64,000 nucleotides of DNA from Candidatus Lambdaproteobacteria bacterium RIFOXYD2_FULL_56_26 (lineage in GTDB: Bacteria; SAR324; XYD2-FULL-50-16), in assembly GCA_001783715.1 (NCBI GenBank), contig MFNF01000048.1, forward strand, positions 41,642 to 105,641, written 5' to 3'. The notes under the pieces are model-generated. The model saw only the letters and a program-made list of their open reading frames with translations. It searched no databases and was not told where the DNA came from. Both the position numbers and the translations under genes were made by a program. The stretch's first letter is position 1. Every line of letters begins with the position of its first letter. This document shows, in pieces, positions 12,672-20,139 of this stretch.

Positions 12672-13496
12672 ATGAAAAACATCATCGTTGCAGAAGCCCA
12701 GGGGTTTTGCTGGGGGGTCAGAAGGGCTTTGGACATCGTCGCCGACCATGGCCCGGTGTCGATTTTGGGGGACCTGATCCACAACAAACAGGTGGTGGCC
12801 CAGCTGGAAGCCCAGGGCAAACGGGTGATCCACGAGATCAGCGGGGAGGAGCAAAACCCGATCGTGATCACCGCCCACGGCACGGAGGTCAAGAACTTTG
12901 AACGGGCCTACAGCCTGGGCAAGGAAGTGGTGGACACGACCTGTCCCTTGGTTTCCAAGATCTACGAAGCCGGTCTGGAGTTCGAGGCCTTGGGCTGTCA
13001 GGTGCTGATCATTGGCGACCGGCACCACGTGGAAGTCAAGGGCATCGCCAGCCGGATGGAGGCCCCCATTGTAGTCAACGACGAAACGGAGCTGGCCCAG
13101 GCGACTTTGCCTGAAAAGTTGGGAGTGATCAGCCAAAGTACCTTCAGCCCCAAGAAGTTCGACAAGTTGGTCGAATTGATCCGCCCTCGGGTCAAAGAGC
13201 TGTTGGTAGCCAACACCATCTGTGCGCCTACCAAAAAGCGGCAGATCGCCGCCGAAGAACTGGCCAAAAAGGTCGAAGTGATGATTGTGGTCGGGGGGTT
13301 TCATTCTTCCAACACCAAAAAGCTGCACGCCATGGCCCAGCAGTATGTGGAATCCTACCACATTGAGGTTTGTGACCATTTGAAGAAAGAGTGGTTTGAA
13401 GGAAAACAGGAAATCGGCATTATTGCCGGGGCTTCAACGGCAGACTGGATTATTGAGGAGGTTTGTCGTAGAATCCGGGAGTTTGAAACCCCTTGA
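12672..13496 (+). CDS. ispH: 4-hydroxy-3-methylbut-2-enyl diphosphate reductase
   Basis: IspH is the last enzyme of the MEP isoprenoid pathway, reducing HMBPP to IPP and DMAPP with a [4Fe-4S] cluster. The three cluster cysteines are at residues 13 (GFCWGV), 91 (TCPLV) and 184 (TICAPT). Substrate-binding histidines lie in DLIHNK, TAHGT and RHHVEV. The end carries GIIAGASTADWII, the usual C-terminal signature with one substitution. The length is 274 residues, slightly short for the family. The ATG at 12672 gives the normal N-terminus; an in-frame start at 12591 would add a non-homologous leader. It is divergent from the isc operon, and it is itself an Fe-S client. Confidence 0.95.
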   Translation: MKNIIVAEAQGFCWGVRRALDIVADHGPVSILGDLIHNKQVVAQLEAQGKRVIHEISGEEQNPIVITAHGTEVKNFERAYSLGKEVVDTTCPLVSKIYEAGLEFEALGCQVLIIGDRHHVEVKGIASRMEAPIVVNDETELAQATLPEKLGVISQSTFSPKKFDKLVELIRPRVKELLVANTICAPTKKRQIAAEELAKKVEVMIVVGGFHSSNTKKLHAMAQQYVESYHIEVCDHLKKEWFEGKQEIGIIAGASTADWIIEEVCRRIREFETP

Positions 13497-13633
13497 GGCA
13501 CGTTCCTTGAACCAATATGAGAAACCTGGTTCCGGTAAAAAGTGGGCTTTTTGGCACCCTGCTTCCAAGGCCAAGGTGCTTTGGGTCTGTGGCTTCTAGG
13601 ATTAAAGCAATACTGTCCCTATCGGTGGAATTG

Positions 13634-14638
13634 ATGCGCCAACCCTTGCTGGCTCTCTTGTTGTTTGTTTTGCTGCTTGGACTGGGCGGGTGCAAAGACA
13701 CTGCCCCGACCCACGCTGCAGCGCTGCTTGAAACCTGCAAGCTCGCCCTGGACAGACAGAAATGGGACGATGCCGTCACTGCCTGCGCCAAGATCACCAC
13801 CGACGAAGGGTATCACCTGACTGCCCAGGCCTACATGGGCCGGGCTGGGGTTTCTCTGTTGGATATTTTGTCCGGCCTCTCGGGCGGTTCGGGCTCGGTT
13901 ACCGGGTTGTTCAGCTCCGTACCTGCCACTGCGGCCGCCACCACCGACTCCAAAAAGGCCTTGGACGCTCTGTTCTCCATCGCCAAACCGGGGCAGACCG
14001 TTTACCTGGAAGGGCTGCTGCTTTCCTCGTTGTTGATCATCAAGGAGTTAAAAATCCTGGCTTCTTTGTCGGTGGCAGCGGACGGCACTGTGACCCACTG
14101 CGCTTCGGGCGGCTCCTTGGACGGTTGCAGCTTCTCCTTCTCCCTCAGCAAAACGACCTACACCGAAGCCGATGTATTGGCCGGAGTGATCCCGGTTTCG
14201 ATGACCTACAGTGGTCTAGGCACCGACATTTATGCCGGCCTTTGCAGCGATTCTGGTAGCCAGACCCACAACACCAAAGTGGTCACCGCCACCTCGACGG
14301 TGAACGATCCCCTGACCGGAACCGCCTATCCGGTACAGGTGACCGAGAAAAATACCATTGCCCATTGCACCATCAAACCGGGCAGCGTGTTGTACTACAA
14401 CAAGGTGGCTTCGGCGAACCTGACCAGCAGCATCTCTGGATTGGCCCAGCTGAACTTTTATGCCAAGATGGACACCGGCAACAACTACAGCAAGACCTTC
14501 ACCTCCAGCAGCATCGCCTCTCCGGGGATCACCATTTCCATCTGCAACGCCGACGCAATCCCGGTGACCGAGGTCACCGACTTGCTGCTCAACGATTGTG
14601 AGCTTTTGTATTTCCTCACCAACTTCTCCCTCAAATGA
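13634..14638 (+). CDS. Lipoprotein of unknown function
   Basis: The 334-residue product has a lipoprotein signal peptide ending in LGGC with the lipidated cysteine at residue 20. The lysine-aspartate that follows is compatible with either membrane. The mature part begins with a short helical TPR-like segment (LLETCKLALDRQKWDDAVTA), then a Gly/Ser-rich stretch near residues 75-100, then a Ser/Thr-rich region with several cysteines. I recognise no family. Its stop overlaps the start of the next gene, a predicted outer-membrane barrel, by ATGA, so the two are probably made together and may interact. An upstream in-frame start at 13517 would bury the signal peptide and is rejected. Confidence 0.75.
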   Translation: MRQPLLALLLFVLLLGLGGCKDTAPTHAAALLETCKLALDRQKWDDAVTACAKITTDEGYHLTAQAYMGRAGVSLLDILSGLSGGSGSVTGLFSSVPATAAATTDSKKALDALFSIAKPGQTVYLEGLLLSSLLIIKELKILASLSVAADGTVTHCASGGSLDGCSFSFSLSKTTYTEADVLAGVIPVSMTYSGLGTDIYAGLCSDSGSQTHNTKVVTATSTVNDPLTGTAYPVQVTEKNTIAHCTIKPGSVLYYNKVASANLTSSISGLAQLNFYAKMDTGNNYSKTFTSSSIASPGITISICNADAIPVTEVTDLLLNDCELLYFLTNFSLK

Positions 14639-15744
14639 CCATGAAACAAACAGTCTGCCTGCTGCTGTTGTGGTTTGCCGGTTGGGGTGTAGCCCTGGGG
14701 GGAGAGTACCGCCGTTTGGGTCAGGACTACCGGAGTCTGGCCATGGGCAACACCGGGATCGTTACCGCCAACTCCAGTTCGGCGTTGTTTTACAACCCGG
14801 CGGTGATGGCCAACATCACTACTTGGTGGGTGGACCTTCCGATGATCCAGTTGACCTACTCCAAAGATGCCAAGGCCCTGGTGGACCAGGCAAAAACCGG
14901 CAGCTTTACTCTGAGTGACCAGTCCTCCCAAATCGACTTTATGAAGTCTTTTGTGGGCAAACATCCCTATGTCGGGATTGAGACGGGTGCCAACCTTTAC
15001 ATCAATCTCCAAAAAAAGGGCCTGACCGTTGGAGCAAACTACACCTACGAAGCGGTGTTGGACCTGGAGATTCGTAACCCCACTATGCCTGAAATCGACC
15101 TTTACAGCTCTTTGAGCCATGTACGGCAGTATGGGATTTCCATCCCCTTGGGACTGGGCAAGTGGGTGATCGGGTTTACCGGCAAAACGGTGGAACGTAC
15201 GGCCCTGATTGCCAACTATTCCATGGCCGACTCTCTGGATAAAAAGGCCTTCCCGACCTTGGAATCCAACGGGGTCAAGGGGATCGGCTCCGGTTACGAC
15301 CTGGGGCTTTTGTACCGAGACCCCTCCCCCTCCCACATGATGTACGGCTTTGTGTACCGTAAGCCCATCGACCTGGGTGAAGCGGGCATCATTCCCGAAG
15401 AATATGCGGTGGCCTTGGGGCTGGTGCAGGACTGGACCTTCGCCAGATTTACGGCGGCGGTGGACTGGCGGGACCTGACCTACAAGGCGGGACCGGTGGG
15501 GGATCACAGCCTCAATCGCCGGACCCACGTCGGGACGGAGCTTTCCTTCATCCCTCTCTCGGCCAACAGCAGTCTATTGCACGTCCGGGCCGGGTACAAC
15601 CAAGGGTACTACTCCAAAGGGGTAGAGCTTTCCTTGGGCAAGGTCATGGTCTTTGGTTACACCCTGCACACCGAAGAAACCGGTGAATATGCCGGGCAAA
15701 AGGGCAGTGACCGCACCACCCTCTATTTCTCCCTGGGCTTCTAG
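14635..15744 (+). CDS. Predicted outer-membrane beta-barrel, PorV/FadL-like
   Basis: This is a 369-residue protein with a signal peptide cleaved near the Gly-Gly-Glu at residues 23-25. The mature N-terminus contains the signature AMGNTGIV followed by SSALFYNPAV, a motif shared by FadL-related barrels such as PorV and UPF0164 proteins. The remainder alternates hydrophobic and aromatic residues, with many glycines and Tyr/Phe, and ends in LYFSLGF with a terminal phenylalanine, typical of proteins inserted by BamA. It is coupled to the upstream lipoprotein by ATGA overlap. The substrate is unknown; hydrophobic-compound transport or a secretion accessory role are both possible. Confidence 0.72.
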   Translation: MTMKQTVCLLLLWFAGWGVALGGEYRRLGQDYRSLAMGNTGIVTANSSSALFYNPAVMANITTWWVDLPMIQLTYSKDAKALVDQAKTGSFTLSDQSSQIDFMKSFVGKHPYVGIETGANLYINLQKKGLTVGANYTYEAVLDLEIRNPTMPEIDLYSSLSHVRQYGISIPLGLGKWVIGFTGKTVERTALIANYSMADSLDKKAFPTLESNGVKGIGSGYDLGLLYRDPSPSHMMYGFVYRKPIDLGEAGIIPEEYAVALGLVQDWTFARFTAAVDWRDLTYKAGPVGDHSLNRRTHVGTELSFIPLSANSSLLHVRAGYNQGYYSKGVELSLGKVMVFGYTLHTEETGEYAGQKGSDRTTLYFSLGF

Positions 15745-15780
15745 TAGGCCTTGATTTTGTCGGCATGGGCAAAACAGGGG

Positions 15781-15809
15781 GTGACAAAAACCGGTTGACA
15801 CCGTATAAT
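15781..15809 (+). promoter_or_regulatory. Sigma70-like promoter of ahcY
   Basis: GTGACA at 15781-15786, a 17-base spacer and a consensus TATAAT at 15804-15809 give the clearest housekeeping promoter in the window. Transcription would start near 15816, leaving a leader of about 58 bases. The leader contains only a short hairpin (GGGC 15837-15840 with GCCC 15846-15849) and a GGAGA ribosome-binding site. I see no SAH or SAM riboswitch. Confidence 0.75.
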
Positions 15810-15873
15810 CAGCAAATTTTACTATTTTTTCTCAAAGGGCCAAAAGCCCGATTGCCAGAGCCAACGGAGACTC

Positions 15874-17343
15874 ATGAACCGAGTATTGGAAACCAAGGAT
15901 CAAAACCGGCCTGCTTACAAGGTCGCCGACTTGCACCTCGCCGAATTTGGGCGCAAAGAAATGCGCCTTGCCGAAGAGGAAATGCCCGGCCTGATGTCGC
16001 TGCGGGCCAGATACCAAGCCGCCAAGCCCTTGGCCGGGACCAAGATCATGGGCAGTCTGCACATGACCATCCAAACTGCGGTTTTGATCGAGACCCTGAC
16101 CGCCTTGGGGGCAGATGTCCGGTGGGTGAGCTGCAACATTTTCTCTACCCAGGACCATGCCGCCGCCGCCGTAGTGGTAGGCACCGAAGGCTCGATGGAA
16201 CGGCCCAGCGGCACCCCGGTTTACGCCTGGAAAGGGGAAACCCTGGAAGAATACTGGTGGTGTACCGTCCAAGCCCTGGTTTGGCCCGACGGCTCCGGCC
16301 CCGACTTGATCGTGGACGACGGTGGTGATGCCACCTTGTTTGTCCACAAGGCCTTGGAGTTCGAGACCGCCGGTGCGGTTCCCGCCTTTAACCCCGCCAA
16401 GGACCCAGAAGAATGGGGTGTGATCCTGGCCACCCTCAAGGACTGCTTGACCAAGCAACCGGGGGTTTGGAGCAAGATTGCCAAGGGCATCAAAGGGGTC
16501 AGCGAGGAAACCACCACTGGGGTCCACCGTTTGTACCAGATGCAGCAGGAAGGCAAGTTGCTGTTCCCGGCGATCAACGTCAACGACTCGGTCACCAAGT
16601 CCAAGTTCGACAACATCTACGGCTGTCGCCACAGCTTGCCCGATGGGCTCAACCGGGCGACCGACGTGATGCTCGGCGGCAAGGTTGCGGTGATCTGCGG
16701 CTTTGGCGAAGTGGGCAAAGGCTCGGCCCAAGCGATGCGGGGCCAAGGTTGCCGGGTGATCGTTACCGAAATCGACCCGATCTGCGCCTTGCAGGCCGCT
16801 ATGGAAGGTTATGAAGTAAAGCCGGTCGAAGAAACCTTGGCCGTTGCCGACATCTTTGTGACCACCACCGGGAACTTTAATGTGATCCGGGTGGAACATA
16901 TGGCCAAGATGAAAGACAAGGCCATCGTTGGCAACATCGGTCACTTTGACAACGAGATCGACATGGCCGGTTTGGCCAAGGTCCCGGGGATCAAAAAGAC
17001 CAACATCAAGCCCCAGTACGACATGTGGACCTTCCCGGACGGACATGCGGTGATGATCCTCGCCGAAGGTCGGCTGCTCAACTTGGGCTGCGCCACCGGT
17101 CACCCCAGCTTTGTGATGAGCGCCAGCTTTACCAACCAAGTGTTGGCCCAGTTGGACTTGCATATGAACGGCTCGAAGTACGAGAACAAGGTTTATATGC
17201 TGCCCAAGAAGCTGGACGAAGAAGTGGCAAGGTTGCACCTGGAGAAAATTGGTGTCCGGTTGACCCAGCTGACCGCCGAGCAAGCCGAGTACCTGGGGGT
17301 GCCGGTCGAAGGCCCCTACAAGCCCGACCATTATCGGTACTAA
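15874..17343 (+). CDS. ahcY: S-adenosylhomocysteine hydrolase
   Basis: This enzyme reversibly splits S-adenosylhomocysteine to adenosine and homocysteine, removing the product inhibitor of SAM-dependent methyltransferases. Its 489 residues include the approximately 40-residue insert seen in many bacterial forms. The NAD-binding Rossmann motif GFGEVGKG, the substrate-domain motifs [20 protein letters not shown] and [12 protein letters not shown], and the C-terminal KPDHYRY are all intact. It has its own promoter and is followed by a strong terminator, so it is probably monocistronic. Confidence 0.98.
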   Translation: MNRVLETKDQNRPAYKVADLHLAEFGRKEMRLAEEEMPGLMSLRARYQAAKPLAGTKIMGSLHMTIQTAVLIETLTALGADVRWVSCNIFSTQDHAAAAVVVGTEGSMERPSGTPVYAWKGETLEEYWWCTVQALVWPDGSGPDLIVDDGGDATLFVHKALEFETAGAVPAFNPAKDPEEWGVILATLKDCLTKQPGVWSKIAKGIKGVSEETTTGVHRLYQMQQEGKLLFPAINVNDSVTKSKFDNIYGCRHSLPDGLNRATDVMLGGKVAVICGFGEVGKGSAQAMRGQGCRVIVTEIDPICALQAAMEGYEVKPVEETLAVADIFVTTTGNFNVIRVEHMAKMKDKAIVGNIGHFDNEIDMAGLAKVPGIKKTNIKPQYDMWTFPDGHAVMILAEGRLLNLGCATGHPSFVMSASFTNQVLAQLDLHMNGSKYENKVYMLPKKLDEEVARLHLEKIGVRLTQLTAEQAEYLGVPVEGPYKPDHYRY

Positions 17344-17388
17344 AAACCTTCTGCCTTTTCCCCAAGAGGCAGTGGGACAAATTGGGCT

Positions 17389-17425
17389 CCAAGGGCGGTA
17401 AAAAGCCCTTGGGGTTTTCCTTTTC
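17389..17425 (+). terminator. Rho-independent terminator after ahcY
   Basis: An 8-base perfect stem, CCAAGGGC (17389-17396) with GCCCTTGG (17405-17412), has an 8-base loop and is followed by a T-rich run (GGTTTTCCTTTTC). It lies 46 bases after the ahcY stop. Confidence 0.85.
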
Positions 17426-17451
17426 TCGATTTCCTTCCTCCCCAAAAACTC

Positions 17452-17970
17452 ATGAAGCAAGCAGAAACATTGTTGGAAAAGTTTGTTTTCGCCAGCCGCT
17501 GGCTCCAAGCGCCCATTTACCTCGGTTTGATCTTAGGGGCGGTGCTTTACACCTATAAGTTCATGCAGGAATTACTGCATTTGTTATTAGAGGTCCACAA
17601 TTTGGGAGAAGAGACCCTGATGTTGGGGATCTTGACCTTGGTGGATGTTTCGATGGTGATGAACCTTTTGGTGATGGTGGTCATCGGCGGTTGGGCGACT
17701 TTTGTCAGTCACATAGACTTGGAATCCCATGAAGACCGGCCCGATTGGCTGGAGAAGATCAACGCCGGGACCTTGAAGGTCAAGTTGGCCGCCTCCCTGG
17801 TGGGGATCTCGGGGATTCACCTGCTCAAGGCGTTTATCAACATCTCCCAAAAATCGACCGAACAGGTGCTGTGGCAGGTGGTCATCCATGTGGTTTTTCT
17901 GCTGACCACCTTGGTCTTGGCCTACACCGAAAAGATTCTGCACAGCACCCATGAGCCGCAAAGCCATTAA
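17452..17970 (+). CDS. UPF0114 family inner-membrane protein
   Basis: This is a 172-residue protein with four hydrophobic segments (about residues 15-38, 58-85, 109-130 and 140-160). The conserved pattern VDVSMVMNLLVMVVIGGW and the FVSHIDLESH region match UPF0114 (YqhA-like) proteins, whose function is unknown. It is flanked by terminators on both sides, so it is probably expressed alone. No clear Shine-Dalgarno precedes the ATG. Confidence 0.85.
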   Translation: MKQAETLLEKFVFASRWLQAPIYLGLILGAVLYTYKFMQELLHLLLEVHNLGEETLMLGILTLVDVSMVMNLLVMVVIGGWATFVSHIDLESHEDRPDWLEKINAGTLKVKLAASLVGISGIHLLKAFINISQKSTEQVLWQVVIHVVFLLTTLVLAYTEKILHSTHEPQSH

Positions 17971-17978
17971 AGGAAAGG

Positions 17979-18015
17979 GTCCGGCGGTGTGGCTTGGTCG
18001 CCTTGCCGGACTTTT
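17979..18015 (+). terminator. Probable terminator after the UPF0114 gene
   Basis: GTCCGGC (17979-17985) pairs with GCCGGAC (18005-18011). An inner GGTG/CGCC helix extends the stem with a two-base bulge, and TTTT follows at once. The rest of the gap to lolC (18016-18118) shows no gene. A TTGACC in it has no convincing -10 partner. Confidence 0.6.
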
Positions 18016-18118
18016 GGGCTCCGTGGCAAAAGCGCCAAAACAGTTGACCGTCTTCGCTTGGGGGTAGTAGCCTCCTAGGTTCAACCCCGGTTTGGTGCCC
18101 TTTTTCCCCTAACAGCCC

Positions 18119-19459
18119 TTGGGACTGGAAACCTTTATTTTCAGACGTTACCTTGGCAGCCCCCGCCAAGACCGAAGTATCTCGGTGATCACCCGGATCT
18201 CCATTTTTGGAGTGGCCCTGGGCGTGATGACCTTGATCGTGGTCTTGAGCGTGATGAACGGCTTCGAGCGGGACCTGCGGGCGGCGATCCAAGGGGCCAA
18301 TGCCCACCTGACCCTTTACAAGTTCGGCACCAAAGGCTTGGTTTACGAAGAGGGCTCCCCCTTGCTTTCCAAGCTCTTGGCCGAGCCCCAGGTCAAGGCG
18401 GTCAGCCCCTTTACCACCAATCAGGCCTTGATGATGGGGCCGGGCCGCCCTCAGGGCAGCATGATCAAGGGGATCGACCCCAAGCTGGAACCGGCGGTCA
18501 CCCAGATGGACTTTTTTATCCGCACCCGGCTGTTTGAGGTCAAACGGGACAACAGCCAAAGGTCCAACAACGAAGACGAGATTCGGGTCGCCCGGCAGAT
18601 CTTGGCGGCCCTGGCTCCGAGCGACAAGGAATGGTTTGACGAGGACGGCCAGAAAAAGGTGAGCCACCTAGCCGGGGTGATTCTGGGTTCCCAATTGGCC
18701 AAAAACCTGGGGGTGGGGATCGGCGAAGTGGTCACCCTGATGAGTCCCGAAGAACGTTTGACCCCGATGGGAGCGATGCCCAGGGCCAAGCGGTTCCGGG
18801 TGGAAGGTTTTTTTGAGTCCGGGATCATGGGCTATGACGAGATCCTTGCCTTCATCGATCTACAGGTGGCCCAAAACCTGTTCAAGATGCCCGGCCAAGT
18901 GACCGGACTTTCGGTCCGTTTGGAAAACGGCGACCAAGCGGACGAGGTCAAGGCCAAATTGGCCGACTCCTTTGAATTCCCCTATGCCCTCTCCAGCTGG
19001 ACCGAACAAAACCGCAACCTCTTTGCGGTCTTTCGGCTGGAAAAGATCGGTCTCGCCTTGATCTTGACCTTGATCATCCTGATCGCCGCCTTTAACATCA
19101 TCAGCAGTCTGGTGTTGCTGGTGGTGGAAAAAAGCCGGGACATCGCCATTTTAAAGGCCATGGGGGCCAAAAACAGTTCGATCAAACGGATCTTTGTTTA
19201 CCAAGGCACGGTGATCGGCTTGGCCGGAACCCTGCTGGGCATGGTTTTGGGGTTGGCCCTTTGTTGGGTCATTTCCAGTTTTGATGTGATCGACATTCCC
19301 CCGGGCGTGTATGTGGGCAACCGGATTCCGATGTACGTGGAGTCTTGGCAAATCATGGTGATTGCCTTGGTTTCCCTGCTGATTTGTTTCTCGGTCACCC
19401 TGGTGCCTTCCCAAAAGGCTTCGGCTCTGGACCCGGTGGAGGGGCTCAAGCATGACTGA
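18119..19459 (+). CDS. lolC: Lipoprotein-releasing ABC permease LolC/LolE type
   Basis: This 446-residue inner-membrane permease extracts mature lipoproteins from the inner membrane for transfer to LolA. It has one N-terminal membrane helix (about residues 22-45, VITRISIFGVALGV) with the LSVMNGFE motif, a large periplasmic domain of about 210 residues, and three C-terminal helices of FtsX type. The only start that gives a normal N-terminus is TTG at 18119; an in-frame stop lies 9 bases upstream and no clear ribosome-binding site is present. A single lolC with lolD and no separate lolE suggests a homodimeric permease (LolF-like organisation). It overlaps lolD by 8 bases. Confidence 0.92.
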   Translation: MGLETFIFRRYLGSPRQDRSISVITRISIFGVALGVMTLIVVLSVMNGFERDLRAAIQGANAHLTLYKFGTKGLVYEEGSPLLSKLLAEPQVKAVSPFTTNQALMMGPGRPQGSMIKGIDPKLEPAVTQMDFFIRTRLFEVKRDNSQRSNNEDEIRVARQILAALAPSDKEWFDEDGQKKVSHLAGVILGSQLAKNLGVGIGEVVTLMSPEERLTPMGAMPRAKRFRVEGFFESGIMGYDEILAFIDLQVAQNLFKMPGQVTGLSVRLENGDQADEVKAKLADSFEFPYALSSWTEQNRNLFAVFRLEKIGLALILTLIILIAAFNIISSLVLLVVEKSRDIAILKAMGAKNSSIKRIFVYQGTVIGLAGTLLGMVLGLALCWVISSFDVIDIPPGVYVGNRIPMYVESWQIMVIALVSLLICFSVTLVPSQKASALDPVEGLKHD

Positions 19460-20138
19460 GTTGCTGAGTTTGCGGGGGCTGTGCAAGTCTTACCCGGACG
19501 GCCACAAAAAGGCCCTGGAAATCCTGACTGACCTCAACCAGGGTTTTTTGACCGGCCAAAGTTATTCGGTGGTGGGCCGCTCCGGTTCGGGCAAATCCAC
19601 CTTGCTGCACCTCTTGGGCGGTTTGGACCACCCGACCTCCGGGCAGGTTTTGTTTGAAGGGAAGGAACTGTTGAGTTTTTCCCCCGACCAGTTGGCCTCT
19701 TGGCGGAGTCGGAACCTGGGGTTTGTGTTCCAGGCCCACCACCTGTTGCCCGACTTTTCGGCCTTGGAAAACGCCTTGATCCCGGCCTTGCTGTTGGGGC
19801 ATTCCCAAAAAGACTCCAAGGTCATGGCTGAGGCCCTGTTGGTCCGCCTGGGCCTGGAGGAGCGGCTGCACCATCGGCCCGCCACCTTGTCGGGAGGGGA
19901 ACAACAACGGGTGGCCATTGCCCGGGCGCTGGTCAACCAGCCGCAACTGGTCTTGGCCGACGAACCGACCGGAAACCTGGACCCCCAGACCGGCAAAATG
20001 GTCTCCGACCTGTTGGCCGAAATCTGTGCGGCAGAAAAAATGACCTTGATCCTGGTAACCCACAGCCCCGAATTGGCCGGTCAGATGGACCACCGCCTGC
20101 GTTTGGAGCTTGGAACCTTAAGTGTGGCGGAGGCTTAG
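19452..20138 (+). CDS. lolD: Lipoprotein-releasing ABC ATPase LolD
   Basis: This is the ATPase of the Lol exporter, 228 residues. Walker A is GRSGSGKST at residues 42-50, the signature is LSGGEQQRVAIARAL and Walker B is LVLADEPTGNLD. The LolD-type Q-loop region FQAHHLLPDFSALEN (with LLPDF) separates it from MacB and FtsE ATPases. Its start lies inside the end of lolC (ATGACTGA overlap), and bamA begins directly after its stop. Confidence 0.95.
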   Translation: MTELLSLRGLCKSYPDGHKKALEILTDLNQGFLTGQSYSVVGRSGSGKSTLLHLLGGLDHPTSGQVLFEGKELLSFSPDQLASWRSRNLGFVFQAHHLLPDFSALENALIPALLLGHSQKDSKVMAEALLVRLGLEERLHHRPATLSGGEQQRVAIARALVNQPQLVLADEPTGNLDPQTGKMVSDLLAEICAAEKMTLILVTHSPELAGQMDHRLRLELGTLSVAEA

Positions 20139-20139
20139 A

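Noticed and set aside
15810..15873. Possible SAH riboswitch in the ahcY leader
   Set aside because: The leader is only about 58 bases and forms just one four-base-pair hairpin, too small for any known SAH or SAM riboswitch.
15832..17508. 558-residue open frame on the minus strand opposite ahcY
   Set aside because: It mirrors a certain enzyme gene and has no ribosome-binding site or family motif. It exists because stop-complement codons are rare in ahcY.
18078..18088. GGTTCAACCCC resembling a tRNA T-arm upstream of lolC
   Set aside because: No acceptor, D or anticodon stem can be built around it, so it is a chance match.
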